Of a stretch of DNA of 64,000 bases, positions 12,059-21,968 are shown piece by piece. Position numbers and translations under genes: made by a program. Position 1 is the stretch's first letter. Each line of letters starts with the position of its first letter. The notes under the pieces are model-generated. The model saw only the letters and a list, made by a program, of their open reading frames with translations. It did no database searches and was not told the origin of the DNA. Source of the DNA: Naganishia liquefaciens (taxonomy: Eukaryota > Basidiomycota > Tremellomycetes > Filobasidiales > Filobasidiaceae); contig BLZA01000002.1 in assembly GCA_013423385.1 (NCBI GenBank), positions 393,669-457,668 of the forward strand, given 5' to 3'.

Positions 12059-12452
12059 ACGTTACTTGTATGCCGGAATGGGCACCTGGAGGGGGGTGAG
12101 ACTTGTACGATATGAGCAGATGGGAAGAAAGATCAAAGAGAAACGCGTGTGGTTTCCAAAAGCGCGGTTTATGTGACCCCTTTGCGAGAGATCCGCCTCG
12201 ATAGATTTACAGCAAGTCCATTAACTCGCTATGACAGTCGCAATGGCATGACATTATCTGGCATGACATTATCTGCGGTACAACATTGTCAAAGCTGAGA
12301 ATCGATCTTTGAAAGGGCAAATTTGCCAACATGCCAACTCTAGCTGACATCCAATGATACCCTCGCCAAGATGCATGCTGTTCCCATACAAAAGGGCAAA
12401 TTCAGCGAGAAGTGGCTTGCTACCAAAAAGCCAGGGCTGATCAATGCGGCCC
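12059..12452. other. intergenic region, convergent gene ends
   Basis: About 390 bp between the bS16m stop and the 3' end of the minus-strand Cys-cluster gene. A short direct repeat (TGGCATGACATTATCTG, twice near 12240-12275) is the only pattern I note. Confidence 0.5.
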
Positions 12453-13049
12453 CTACTCGCGAGACGCTCGTAAGTGTGCATTCCGAACACGTAACCAGAA
12501 ACTTACTCTGTTTGGAATGCCTGTACACTTTACTCTTCGAATTCTGCACGCTGTACAACGCTGCAAGGGCTCTGGATATTCACAAGAAATCTTCTGGTCC
12601 ACGCATGTCTTACATGGTGTTCGGTCCGAAGCAGCGAACACGATACACTGGCCTTTTCGTCCTTCCGCCTGAGAACCCGGCTGATGCTCTTCCTCTTGAG
12701 CGCCTGCATTTTGAGCATTCAAGGCTTGGCCTTCCGTTTGAGAGCTCTGCATCTCATCGGATGCTGGCGGTTGGGTTTCTGGTTTGGAGGAGAGATGCCG
12801 AGCAGAATGAATGTCGTCATGTCTGGGAAAGGGTTCCTGGCACGAGGGGCTCCCCGATGTGTCAAGGGGATCAAAGTCACTTGAAGTCCACGTGCACGAC
12901 GAGAGCGCAAAATCTCCAGCAAGACCTGAGCTATGGCTTCCTGGATTAGCCGAGTCCGAGCTCTTTGGGGGCAGCGAGGTCGTACAATAAGCGCCCCTAC
13001 CCATATCGTTTATCGGCTTAGAAGGTGATGCGCAGAATAACTTGTCCAC
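12453..13049 (-). CDS. Cys-cluster protein, Zn2Cys6-like, orphan
   Basis: A 198-codon frame. The first 140 residues are Ser/Pro/Gln-rich and probably disordered. Near the C-terminus (from residue 146) the cysteine spacing is C-x2-C-x6-C-x8-C-x2-C-x6-C (CKTCVDQKISC, then CTACRIRRVKC). This resembles the six-cysteine pattern of fungal binuclear zinc clusters, but sits at the opposite end of the protein from usual. A GTAAGT at the codons after IPNR suggests a last intron, with the stop directly after the acceptor. The neighbour at 13984, transcribed away from it, carries two clusters of nearly identical spacing, so the two may be related regulators sharing a promoter region. The DNA-binding role is inferred, not shown. 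Confidence 0.5.
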   Translation of the reverse strand: MDKLFCASPSKPINDMGRGAYCTTSLPPKSSDSANPGSHSSGLAGDFALSSCTWTSSDFDPLDTSGSPSCQEPFPRHDDIHSARHLSSKPETQPPASDEMQSSQTEGQALNAQNAGAQEEEHQPGSQAEGRKGQCIVFAASDRTPCKTCVDQKISCEYPEPLQRCTACRIRRVKCTGIPNRVSFWLRVRNAHLRASRE

Positions 13050-13983
13050 GAGCAGATTAATCTATCCAATCGATCTGACTTGTAGATCAAATGGAATTCG
13101 TTGTATCGCCTGGCTGGAAAACGTGGATCTGGTTGAAACTTTTTATATGCCTGTCCGCAGGATTCAGTGCCTCAAGGGTAGTGAGTTGCGTGATATTGCT
13201 GTGTTTTTGCCCTACCTTTATCAGAACAGGAAGTTTTCGGGCATTCGTTGACGTCACGTTCACAGGATGCTCAATGAAGCTAAAGGATGGCGCAGTGCGC
13301 AGTCTTGTTAGAATATTATGCGTGCCCCAAGGCGGACCCTTGGGAGATCCCTAAGGACTACCAGATCCGTTATCACTGTACACAGTCGTCGCAATGCTTG
13401 GACAGCGTTGGTGTCAAAGCAGACATATGCGACCGAGGCACTTCCAACGCCAGGTATTATTTCACTTGGTTTTTCCCTTTCAATGTATCACTGGCATAAA
13501 TCCAGCTAGAGGCTGATCTTCTACAGAAGTGGGTATTCTCGAAGAGGGGCGAAAGTGTCAGCCAAGATGACTGCCAGTCTTCACCTAGATTCGACCGCGG
13601 CCGCGCTTGAGCTCGATCTTGCGATCCGCGATACGAATGGTACGATATGAAAACTTGACTCATGCTGTACAAAGCACTTGTGCACTTGCGTACTTTGAAA
13701 AGGAATCACAGCCATCAATTTCCTGACGAGCTATTTGCCAAGTGAGTAATTCTGCAAGAGTTTGATCTTGGCAAAGTTCGCTGTTCCTTTCAGCTGGGGC
13801 TCGTTCAAAGGAGCTTGAGGGGTTACGCTGTGCATCGAAAATTCGCAGGGCAGCCACTCGTCGTGGAATACTCATTATATGAGTATTCACAGAACGTGAC
13901 TTTACCTTCAGCCTCATCGCGCGGTGATCAAGCTTCACTCGCCCTCGCCGAAAGTTAAAAGCTTCGTCTGATATCTGCAAGAT
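13050..13983. other. shared upstream region of two Cys-cluster genes
   Basis: About 930 bp lie between the divergent genes at 12453-13049 and 13984-15729. I see no coding frame with convincing composition here. It probably contains both promoters. Confidence 0.45.
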
Positions 13984-15729
13984 ATGACCAATGATTTTGG
14001 TAACGGTAATCCTCAAGATCTAGACTTGTTCAACATTGAGGCTTCCCTGTATCCTCAGGACGAGTTCACTTTTCTGGAAGATCAGACAGTGACTGATGCA
14101 TCCAGCAAATCACGCGCTAGCCAAGCAAGCTTTGACTCTGCCCTTCCCTATTTCGCTTCTTTAAGCTCGTGGCCACAACGGACCGATAATGCCGATTCTC
14201 TAGACGAACCCCCAAAGTATTACGACTACAGAGCGTACGGGTTGCTCCCTGATTCTGCTCGAAATTCATCACAAAGCGTCGATGTCGAAACTTTAGGCAC
14301 GCCATCCAGTGGAACAATGCCCGGAGTCGCAGCGCCGCACTTTTGGGAAAGCTTTGGACAAACAGGACAAATGATGCAGCCCATGGGCTGGGTCTCAGAC
14401 GTGTCTCCTCACGAAACCGTGAGGACTATGGCCTCTCGAGGGAATGTCAGCGATGGGTCTTCAAATCCGTTCGGCAACGTGTCGGTTGGCGTCTCTGGGT
14501 ATTCTCAACCTCACCTTCCAAACGTCTACGGGACTCCGCAGCGGGAACCCTATTCACCTCACGAGCTATCAATTACTGGATATGCGGATAGCATTCCTGA
14601 GAATTCATCAGTGCCGTCAAACAACACTGGTCAGCCTTTGATGCAATACTCTACCTTGAACCAATACACAAATCGCCCAAGAGAAGAATTGACCCAAAGG
14701 GCTTGGCTTGCCGCAAGATATCAGCCAAAGGCAGTGTTCAAACCATACGGAAGAGGCATCAAGAATCCTTGTACGCGCTGTACAGAGAAGAAACTGGCTT
14801 GTGTAGAATTGCAGGTCAGGGAACCCGAAACGTGTTTGAATTGCAGTCTTGCACAAGAGGGCTGCAATAGGAAAGATATGACTGCCGATGGACGATCTCG
14901 GCTGCGCTCACGGAGAAGAGTCAGCCGGGTAGACACAACATCCATGGTGAGCGGCAGCCAAGTGAGCCAACCGACCGACATCAATCAATCGCTTCCTCGC
15001 AAGGATGGGTATGCGCCGTCAGCGTCTGGAGAGAATCAAACAATGTTTGCCGGGAACCCCAAGGTCATCCACCAAGCTGCACCTGTGGTGTTCCAAGTTT
15101 CTGAGTATACGTACCCGATGGTCTCGCCTCTTGACTGTCGCACACTCGGGGAACACCATCTTTTCAATTCTGACTATACCGTACCTGTTCCAGGGTTTTC
15201 TGCAAGTGAAATAATTCAAAAAGCTTCTACCGCCAATCAAGCGCCGAGCCAACAATATGGCGACTTGGTCGTGCCCGAGAGGACCGATAGTCAGCACCTA
15301 CAGTATTCGCAGCCATGTCAGATGTTCGGCTGGAGCTCTTTCAATAGCTCTCTCTTACCAACTGGTATTTCTGTTGGCAACGGATCAGATGTCATGGCAC
15401 CGTCTCCTGGGGGGACGGGCGACCCAAGCTCCTCCGGACCCAACGATAGCCTTAGTCGCCGCCTTGCCCTTCGCGCGCAACAAACGAAAAAAGGGCACTC
15501 GGTGGGTTTTGGAAGACCTCTCCAGCACCATTGCTCTCGTTGTGAGACACAGGGTCTAGTTTGTTTGACCACTGAGCCTTTTATCAAAGACACCTGCTTT
15601 GAATGTGACAAAGCCTCAGCTCTCTGCGATAGGGAAGAGAAGAAGCGACAACGCAAGAGAGACCGTGAGAGGGCAAAGTGGGCGAAGCACAAGCTAGAGA
15701 AGGCGGGACGGAAACGGGGGCCGGATTAA
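13984..15729 (+). CDS. protein with two six-cysteine (Zn2Cys6-like) clusters
   Basis: A single-exon, 581-residue frame. Residues 1-255 are Ser/Pro/Asn/Gln-rich with acidic stretches near the N-terminus (DLDLFNIEASLYPQDEF), resembling an activation region. Cluster 1 starts at residue 263 (CTRCTEKKLAC...CLNCSLAQEGC) and cluster 2 at residue 517 (CSRCETQGLVC...CFECDKASALC). Both have the spacing C-x2-C-x6-C-x10-C-x2-C-x6-C. The first is followed by RSRLRSRRR and the second by a strongly basic tail to the C-terminus (KKRQRKRDRER and onward). Classical fungal Zn clusters have one N-terminal copy with a 5-9 residue middle loop. Two copies, in the middle and at the end, are unusual. A role as a nuclear transcription regulator is likely, but its targets are unknown. 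Confidence 0.72.
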   Translation: MTNDFGNGNPQDLDLFNIEASLYPQDEFTFLEDQTVTDASSKSRASQASFDSALPYFASLSSWPQRTDNADSLDEPPKYYDYRAYGLLPDSARNSSQSVDVETLGTPSSGTMPGVAAPHFWESFGQTGQMMQPMGWVSDVSPHETVRTMASRGNVSDGSSNPFGNVSVGVSGYSQPHLPNVYGTPQREPYSPHELSITGYADSIPENSSVPSNNTGQPLMQYSTLNQYTNRPREELTQRAWLAARYQPKAVFKPYGRGIKNPCTRCTEKKLACVELQVREPETCLNCSLAQEGCNRKDMTADGRSRLRSRRRVSRVDTTSMVSGSQVSQPTDINQSLPRKDGYAPSASGENQTMFAGNPKVIHQAAPVVFQVSEYTYPMVSPLDCRTLGEHHLFNSDYTVPVPGFSASEIIQKASTANQAPSQQYGDLVVPERTDSQHLQYSQPCQMFGWSSFNSSLLPTGISVGNGSDVMAPSPGGTGDPSSSGPNDSLSRRLALRAQQTKKGHSVGFGRPLQHHCSRCETQGLVCLTTEPFIKDTCFECDKASALCDREEKKRQRKRDRERAKWAKHKLEKAGRKRGPD

Positions 15730-16080
15730 GCGATTCAAGAGAAGAGGCTTGAAAATACACTGTGAATCTTTTGGGCTTTGGATGATATGAACTGTACCAA
15801 GTGTTATTCCGTCACCTCTCCTTGTGGCAGATCATAAACGCCCATGGCGTCTGGAGACATTTGCAGCAGGTTCAAAGTGAGAGTTGAGCGCCGTGCGATC
15901 GGAAAGTGAATCGGTCGCCGTCCCGGTCTCATCGTCGCGCCAGAACATGACCAGAATGTACACAGTATGGAATCCGAGCGTACTCCCGGAACCTTGCGTT
16001 CTGTCTACAACCACATCGGACGGAACACTAACCCATCTATATCTCCTGCCTCGAGCTCCGCGAACATCCTAGAGCCCCCC
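15730..16080. other. intergenic region, convergent gene ends
   Basis: About 350 bp between two converging stop codons. No feature recognised. Confidence 0.5.
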
Positions 16081-18144
16081 TCACTTGCCCTCGCCACCGG
16101 CATCCGCATCGAGATCCACGGGCATCAACGGCCCGGGCGCATACGCATTCTTCTGCAGATGATCTTCCACCCATCGCAGGATCATCATCTGGCGCCGCAA
16201 CCAAGAAAGACACGAGTTTAGCGCTACGAAACGGCGGTGGGCAAGAGCAAGAGCGGGCACAGCGTACCTGTGGAACGGAATAGTATTTCCATGATGACCA
16301 GGGGAAGATGAGCTTTCGTAGCGGTGGCGGCTCGAGCTTTGTGGGATCCCGTTCCCACTGGGATGAGGGAATCAGCACCCGGAACGAGCGGCTGGGAGGT
16401 GGGGACCATACCTCTTCCCGAACACCAACGCAAAACGCCACGCGATCCGTAATAATCGCCTCAACTCCCATCCGCTTGCACCACACCATCTCCTCCCTCC
16501 CATTCACTGTCCACGCACACACGCGCTTTCCCTCGCGCTTGCATTCCTCCAAGAACCTCTGTCCCTCGGCGGACATGAGCATGGGAAACGCCATACTAAA
16601 TCCGTCGCATGCGCGCCAGAAGAAGCGGCGTGCGAGGGGAAACGAGATGCCGATGTGATAGCGCTTGCATGTAGGTAGGTGGCGGGCGGCGGGGAGGAGA
16701 AAAAGGGGGTGCCAGAGACCGAGGATGATACGCGGGGTGAGGTTTTGGTCGGCGTCTGGGTATGATCTGCGGGACGGGCAAAATAAGGCGAATGATGGCG
16801 CTTCAGGTGGGTATCGCAACGTACGCGATAATCTTGGCCATTTGTATGAACAATGTTTCCGGATCGTTTTGGATCTTGCAATCGATGTTCAATATCACAT
16901 GCCGGTTCTCTGGCTTGGAGAAACGCAGCCAATTAGCACGGCCAATACCCTGCACGCAGAGACCGCACGAAGGGGAAGCATACCTCCATGATCAACGCCA
17001 CGAGTTCCTCGAACCGCGGGATCGGCTGGACAGGCTGCTTTCGCGTTCGGACGTGTCTGGAGGAGGGGGTGTCACGGCATCAGCATTCACCTCAGCATTG
17101 TCTCCTTGCTCAATGAGAGAGGTGTGGCCCGGTCATAGAAGATTCTCGCGCGCTCGACGTCTTCTCGGCCGTTGTACGACGACCTCGGGGATCTTCGCTG
17201 CAGCGCCTCCTATCATCGCTTCACTCGACAAGAGAGGAATCCTCGCTCCGCTCGATAGGTTAGAGATTCTCGCTTTACTCGACGAGAAAGATATCGCTCG
17301 ACAAGCGAGGGATCCTCGCTTCGCTCAAAGTATTCTCGGCCTGCCGACGACGGCCTCGGCATTTCTTTGTCTGCGACGCCTCCCATCATCGCTTGGCTCG
17401 GCAAGACGGGTTTTCTCGCTTCGCTCGATAGGTGTTCTCGCTTCGCTCGATAGGTCTCTTCTCGCTTCGCTCGATAGGAGGTCTTCTCGCTTCGCTCGAT
17501 AGGAGGTCTCTTCTCGCTTCGCTCGATAGGAGGTCTCTTCTCGCTTCGCTCGATAGGAGGTCTCTTCTCGCTTCGCTCGATAGGAGGTCTTCTCGCTTCG
17601 CTCGAGGAGAGGTGTATTTTCGCGCGCCCTACGGCGCGCTCGGGAATCCTTGCCTGCGGCGCTGGTATCCTCGCTTCGCTCGGAACACTCTCGCTTCGCT
17701 CGAGGACTGCTCGCTCCGCTCGCCGCTCGCGCACACTCACTCAATCCCCCCTTCCCACTTCTGCTCCTTTATCCTTCCCCTCCCATCCGTCGTCCTATCC
17801 AACGTCGGATCATGAAACATCAACACCACGCCATCCGTCGTCGCGTGAACGTCTTCCCTGAGCATCAGTACCAAGCATCCCATAATCGGTGAGCCCGGAC
17901 TTACCGCTTTCGATCCCCTCGGCGCCTTCGAGGATGGCCGCACGGTAACTCGCCAATGTATTCTCTGGTAAATCCGCTACGGTCCCCCTCGATCAGCCTG
18001 CCCTTTATTCAAGCACAAGTTGGGGGACATACCAGACGCTCCACGATGTCCCCAGCATTGGATCCTTCCATCTACCCTTCCAGATGTGGGTCCACTTGAC
18101 GCATTCGGGGACGGCGCGTCTTCCGTGGGGTGCGGGGCGGACAT
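16081..18144 (-). CDS. glycerophosphodiester phosphodiesterase family protein (Pgc1-like)
   Basis: Hydrolyses glycerophosphodiester bonds. The closest functional relative is probably the yeast phosphatidylglycerol phospholipase C Pgc1. I could chain about eight exons with matching phases. Exon 1 from 18144 gives CWGHRGAS, exon 2 PENTLASYRAAILEGAEGIE, and exon 3 DVHATTDGVVLMFHDPTLDRT. These hold the catalytic His pair and the metal-binding Glu/Asp. Later exons give RTRKQPVQPIPRFEELV, PENRHVILNIDCKIQN, ILGLWHP, CAWTVNG and GVEAIITDR, and the stop is at 16081. A 684-bp intron (17057-17740) between exons 3 and 4 is filled with a minisatellite. No signal peptide is visible. There may be a C-terminal membrane association (KYYSV segment). 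Confidence 0.88.
17210..17720. repeat. minisatellite inside the glycerophosphodiesterase intron
   Basis: The core TCTCGCTTCGCTCGATAGG occurs about eight times between 17413 and 17607, most copies with spacers AGGTCT or AGGTCTCT, giving periods of about 25-28 bp. Shorter blocks of TCGCTTCGCTC are scattered through 17210-17720. On the minus (sense) strand it reads as GAGCGAAGCGAG repeats, open in more than one frame (translations rich in Arg/Glu/Ser/Lys). It lies wholly between the donor at 17740 and the acceptor at 17057. Confidence 0.9.
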
Positions 18145-18470
18145 GAATGATTCGGTGATCCTGTGCTTGAGTGCGGACAAGGCACTGTACGGGCGGATGT
18201 GGACGAGGATGAGGGGACGGCACAGGCCGAGTGTGTGTCTGCCGAGGAACGGAATGATGATGTGTGGTGGATTGATGGTTGACTGTCGGGTCGAGTGTTC
18301 CCTGCATTGTCTCGTTTGGCTGCTGGATGCATCGCCATCACTGCGCTCATATGACTCATCCTCCACTCTGTGCGATCTGCATCCGAAACACCATCGCCCT
18401 CGATAAAGAGGCGAATCACTCGCTCCATCGACGGGATCCACTGCAAACCGATACCATCCAACCACCTACC

Positions 18471-19551
18471 ATGCCCGCCCTCTGTCTCTCCTGCGCATCC
18501 ACCATCCATTCACACGATACGCACAAGACACCCTGCTGCACCGCACCGATCTGCGCGGCGTGTATCGCGCGCAATCCGAGGATCGTCGGGTGGGTGCCGT
18601 GTTTGCAATGTGGAGAAGGGGTTGGCGTCGTTGAAGCGTTGGCGAAGAATAGGAGAGGGAGAAGGGACGATGAGGAAGAGGAGGGGTTGCCGGCGTATGA
18701 GGATGTGGCGGGGATCGATGTTGGCGGGGATGACGACAACGACGACGACGAACCAGCACATCGAGGACAGGTGGCGGTGGCGTCCGAGGCGGACGCCCTT
18801 GCACAATATCACCAAATCCGCCGAGGCGAAACAATCCGTAGTATCGCATCCCACTACTCTATAGATGTACGTTCCCCGTCTTTCCCACTCGAATACAACC
18901 GCTGACTCTGCTCGCAAGCCCCACACCTTGATCAAACTCAACAATCTTCCGCATACGGCACTGACGACGCATCCGACCGTCATTCAAACGCGCAAGCAGC
19001 TGCGTTTGACCGCGGGCGATGCGGGGGAGGGGCTCACGAACGGATGGAAGGGCGTAGAGGAAGACGATCCCGCTCGCGCAGCGGAACGTCGTGCCAAGCG
19101 GTACGCCCACGGTTTTCCGGTTCTCTGCAAACTTTTCGGGCTAACGCTTTCGCCGGTTCAAAGATTCCAACTAATCACGAAAACATCCGACCCAGCCATC
19201 GCGAAAGCCTACCTCTGCCTCTCCGACGATGAACACCCTCTGTTGCGCGCTTCGTACGCGGATGACGGGGAGATCAAGGAGAAGTCCTCCGGTAGGAGTG
19301 TGGCGGGGATTACGCAGGAGGAGGCGGCGTTGCGGAGGTGGTTTGAGGATGAGGAGTGGGAGGCGCGGGTCGGGGAGGCGGCGGATGGGGTGGGCAAGGC
19401 GGAGGCGAAGGGGAAGGGGAAGGGGAAGGGAAAGGGGTGGTTGGGGGGCAAGGGAAAGGGAAAGGGCAAGAGTCAGGGCACTTGGGTCACGCGTGGGCCC
19501 GCGCCGAGGATGGGGCTGGGGATCGGGGAAAAGGGTGTGGGATGGTTATAG
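18471..19551 (+). CDS. LysM-domain protein with N-terminal Cys-rich finger
   Basis: The N-terminus (residues 1-50) has a zinc-finger-like Cys pattern: CLSC, then PCC, CAAC and CLQC. A Lys/Asp/Glu-rich linker follows. A LysM module begins at QIRRGETIRSIASHYSID and continues after an intron as LIKLNNLPHTAL. A further intron (about 19100-19165) leads to RFQLITKTSDPAIAKAYLCL, a conserved segment seen downstream of LysM in intracellular fungal proteins of this type. The C-terminus has a run of alternating Lys and Gly from a GGGAAA/GGGAAG simple repeat (about 19405-19470). There is no secretion signal, so it is probably intracellular rather than a chitin-binding effector. Precise function unknown. 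Confidence 0.75.
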
Positions 19552-20849
19552 GATCCGAGGAGACCGTCGTTTGGAATGAGAGTTTGCCGTTGTATCCTGT
19601 CAGTCTAGACGTCAGTCTTGCTTGTTGGATTCTGTCTTGCGGTGATGCCGACCAATATCCCCGGGTGCATCGTTCGTTTTGGAAGACGCGAGAGCCGACT
19701 CTTCGCTTTGACGTCATCCCGAGCGGACTCGCGGGTGGGATTGACGCTCACGGCTGAAGACTGTGTCCTTCATCGAGGTCGACGCCGACACTTTCAGCGG
19801 GGCTTGCGTCTTCCGCCTGACGAGACATCCTCGCGCAGTTTCCGCCGTTTGAATTGCGTCTCGTATTCTCGCCATCGTCTCTCGTACGGGTGATTTACTT
19901 GACCGACAGCCACACGAGGGGGACAAGCCAAGCGGGAAACGTTACATCGTGCGTCAGCGAGGCATCGGATGGCTCGCTTTCCGATGCGGACATGATCGAG
20001 GACCCGCCAACGACGGCGAATCCTTCAATTCCAGACTCATACTCGAAGCACCGTCTCACGTCTATCATAGGATGCACAGCACAGCGACGAGAACTTGGTT
20101 TGAAGCGGAAAGCAATCTGCCCGTTCATCCGTCTGGTGCATACGCCTGTTGAACGAGCATACTCATTTCGTCGTATCTTGGGCACGGGAGGATATAGGAT
20201 GAAGGGCGCCGCCATGCGAGGCGATCATGACATGCCACGCTGGTGCGGAACAGCGGCAGAAGAGACGGCTCGGACGGACATCCGGAGCAGGGTCGAGCCC
20301 AAAGTGGGAAAACGAACAAATCCCGATTTCCCTCGCTGCTTGGGGATTGCGGTCGCTCAACCTTTACGCACCGTCTAACGGCTGCCAACATCGTTCCCGA
20401 GGGGGAAGGGGGGGGGACACGAGCCCCGTGAGCATGCCCTACGCAGACGCCTGACGCGATTGTCCCGACCGAAATGTCGTTCCACGATGGCACGAAGAGA
20501 CTGCGTGCGAACGACTAATGGCTTCGTGCGTTGACGTTTGCACGCGCGGAAAGCCATGGCTTCTGGCTCGGGATCGCCGGGGCGGGAAACGCCCGTCATA
20601 GCGGTTCTGTAACCCGGAAAAGACCATTGCCGGACATGCATCCCGAGACCGGCGCTTCCCATTCCCCTCGGTCAGATCCGGCCACACAAAGTTGCCATTT
20701 CAATTGCATGTTCATTATCACATGTATCGCTCCGCGAATTCAACAAGCATAGCCAGCCGCGTGTCCTTTTGCATCTTGGTAGGTTATAGGTCGAGGTGAT
20801 TAGTGGGCTGTGTGCGCGCGAGAGAGGGGAGGGGTTTGAGTATGTAGAT
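19552..20849. other. long intergenic region without a supported gene
   Basis: 1.3 kb between the LysM gene and the 3' end of the ACP gene. Several overlapping frames of 60-170 codons occur on both strands. None has recognisable motifs, and the composition looks random for GC-rich DNA. Confidence 0.4.
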
Positions 20850-21660
20850 TCACGGGTCCGGGTTGAGGAGCGCACCTTCGGGGGTCTTGGCGATGTATTC
20901 GATGGCTGGCAAAGGCGAGACGTCAGCATCGGACCTCGCAAACGCCTTCTCGGAATCCTTCCCCGCCGATCGGAAACCCCGAATCTTTGGCTCGCTTCGC
21001 TTCGCACGGACTCACCCTGTCCAACACTGGTGATCGCATCGGCCTCCTCGTCCGGAATCTCAATGGCGAATTCCTCTTCGATCGCCATGACGACTTCGAC
21101 GGCGTCCAAGCTGTCGAGGCCGAGGTCCTTGGTGAAGGTTGCTTGCGGTGTCAGCTGCGAGGGATGAAGGGTGGGTTAGTGAGGTGTGTGCGAAAGGGTA
21201 TGTGTGGAAGGTGTAGGTGAGGAAGTAGTGCGCGATTTCGATTCGGCGGGTTCTTTGTTGGGCTTGGGTGATCGATTGCGGATGATTTGAACGACGGCGC
21301 TACGCTCGGCGGATAGCCCAGAGGCCATTTCCACCGCTCCCTCTCCGTTCAACCAAGACCGCATTCCCCCGCAACGCATTTCCTCCCAAGAATCCTCCCC
21401 CATTCACCTCGCCTCCCCCCCGAAAAATCCCCTCGAACCCCCGCTCCACTCACCTTTCCACCGTCCACCTTTTCAAACCCCTTCAGCACCTCCAACACCC
21501 GACTCGTAATCTGCTCCTTGTCCAGCCCGGCACTAGCGGCGTACCACCTCTGACCTTGGGCGGCGAACCTCTGCGCTACGAGGGCGGGACGCGCGGCCGG
21601 GGCGGCGACGGGGGTGGATCGGGCGATGGCTCGGAGGGCGGGGAGTGCTGATCGGAACAT
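20850..21660 (-). CDS. ACP1: mitochondrial acyl carrier protein
   Basis: Carries acyl chains on a 4'-phosphopantetheine arm for mitochondrial fatty-acid (lipoic acid precursor) synthesis. In fungi it is also a complex I and Fe-S assembly partner. Exon 1 (from 21660) encodes an Arg/Ala-rich mitochondrial targeting peptide ([17 protein letters not shown]) and the start of the fold ([20 protein letters not shown]). Exon 2 (21154-21016) has the attachment motif [19 protein letters not shown] with the modified Ser, then [11 protein letters not shown]. Exon 3 (20905-20850) gives [12 protein letters not shown] and the stop. Splice phases agree. A TG microsatellite lies immediately upstream of the start. 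Confidence 0.95.
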
Positions 21661-21668
21661 GGCGGTGC

Positions 21669-21722
21669 GAGTGTGTGTGTGTGTGTGGTGTGTGTGTGTG
21701 GTGTGTGTGTGTGTGTGTGTGT
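21669..21722. repeat. (TG)n microsatellite upstream of ACP gene
   Basis: About 54 bp of near-perfect TG repeats interrupted by two GG steps, within 10-60 bp upstream of the ACP start codon, so probably in its 5' UTR or core promoter. Confidence 0.9.
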
Positions 21723-21968
21723 GGGATAGGGTGGCAGTGCGGATAGGCAGGGTGGGTGGTGGATCGGGGGGACGCTGCTTATGCTCGTCCCCCCCCGTGC
21801 GCTTTGGCTGCGCTTCCCACGCTGGACGCGCTTAATAACAGCCGCACACGATCGGGGATTGAGACATTTCCCCCCTCCCCCGTGAATGGCATTTCATGGC
21901 ATGGCATGGCATGGCATTCCATTCGATGCATGGGTTAGTCCTCGACCCGTACATCCACACCCTCAACT

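Noticed and set aside
17213-17744. Long Arg/Ser/Glu-rich frames over the minisatellite
   Set aside because: Open only because the repeat contains no stops. The region lies inside a well-supported intron.
20125-20493. Frames of 120-170 codons between the LysM and ACP genes
   Set aside because: Overlapping frames on both strands with Arg/Ser/Pro-rich random composition and no conserved motif.
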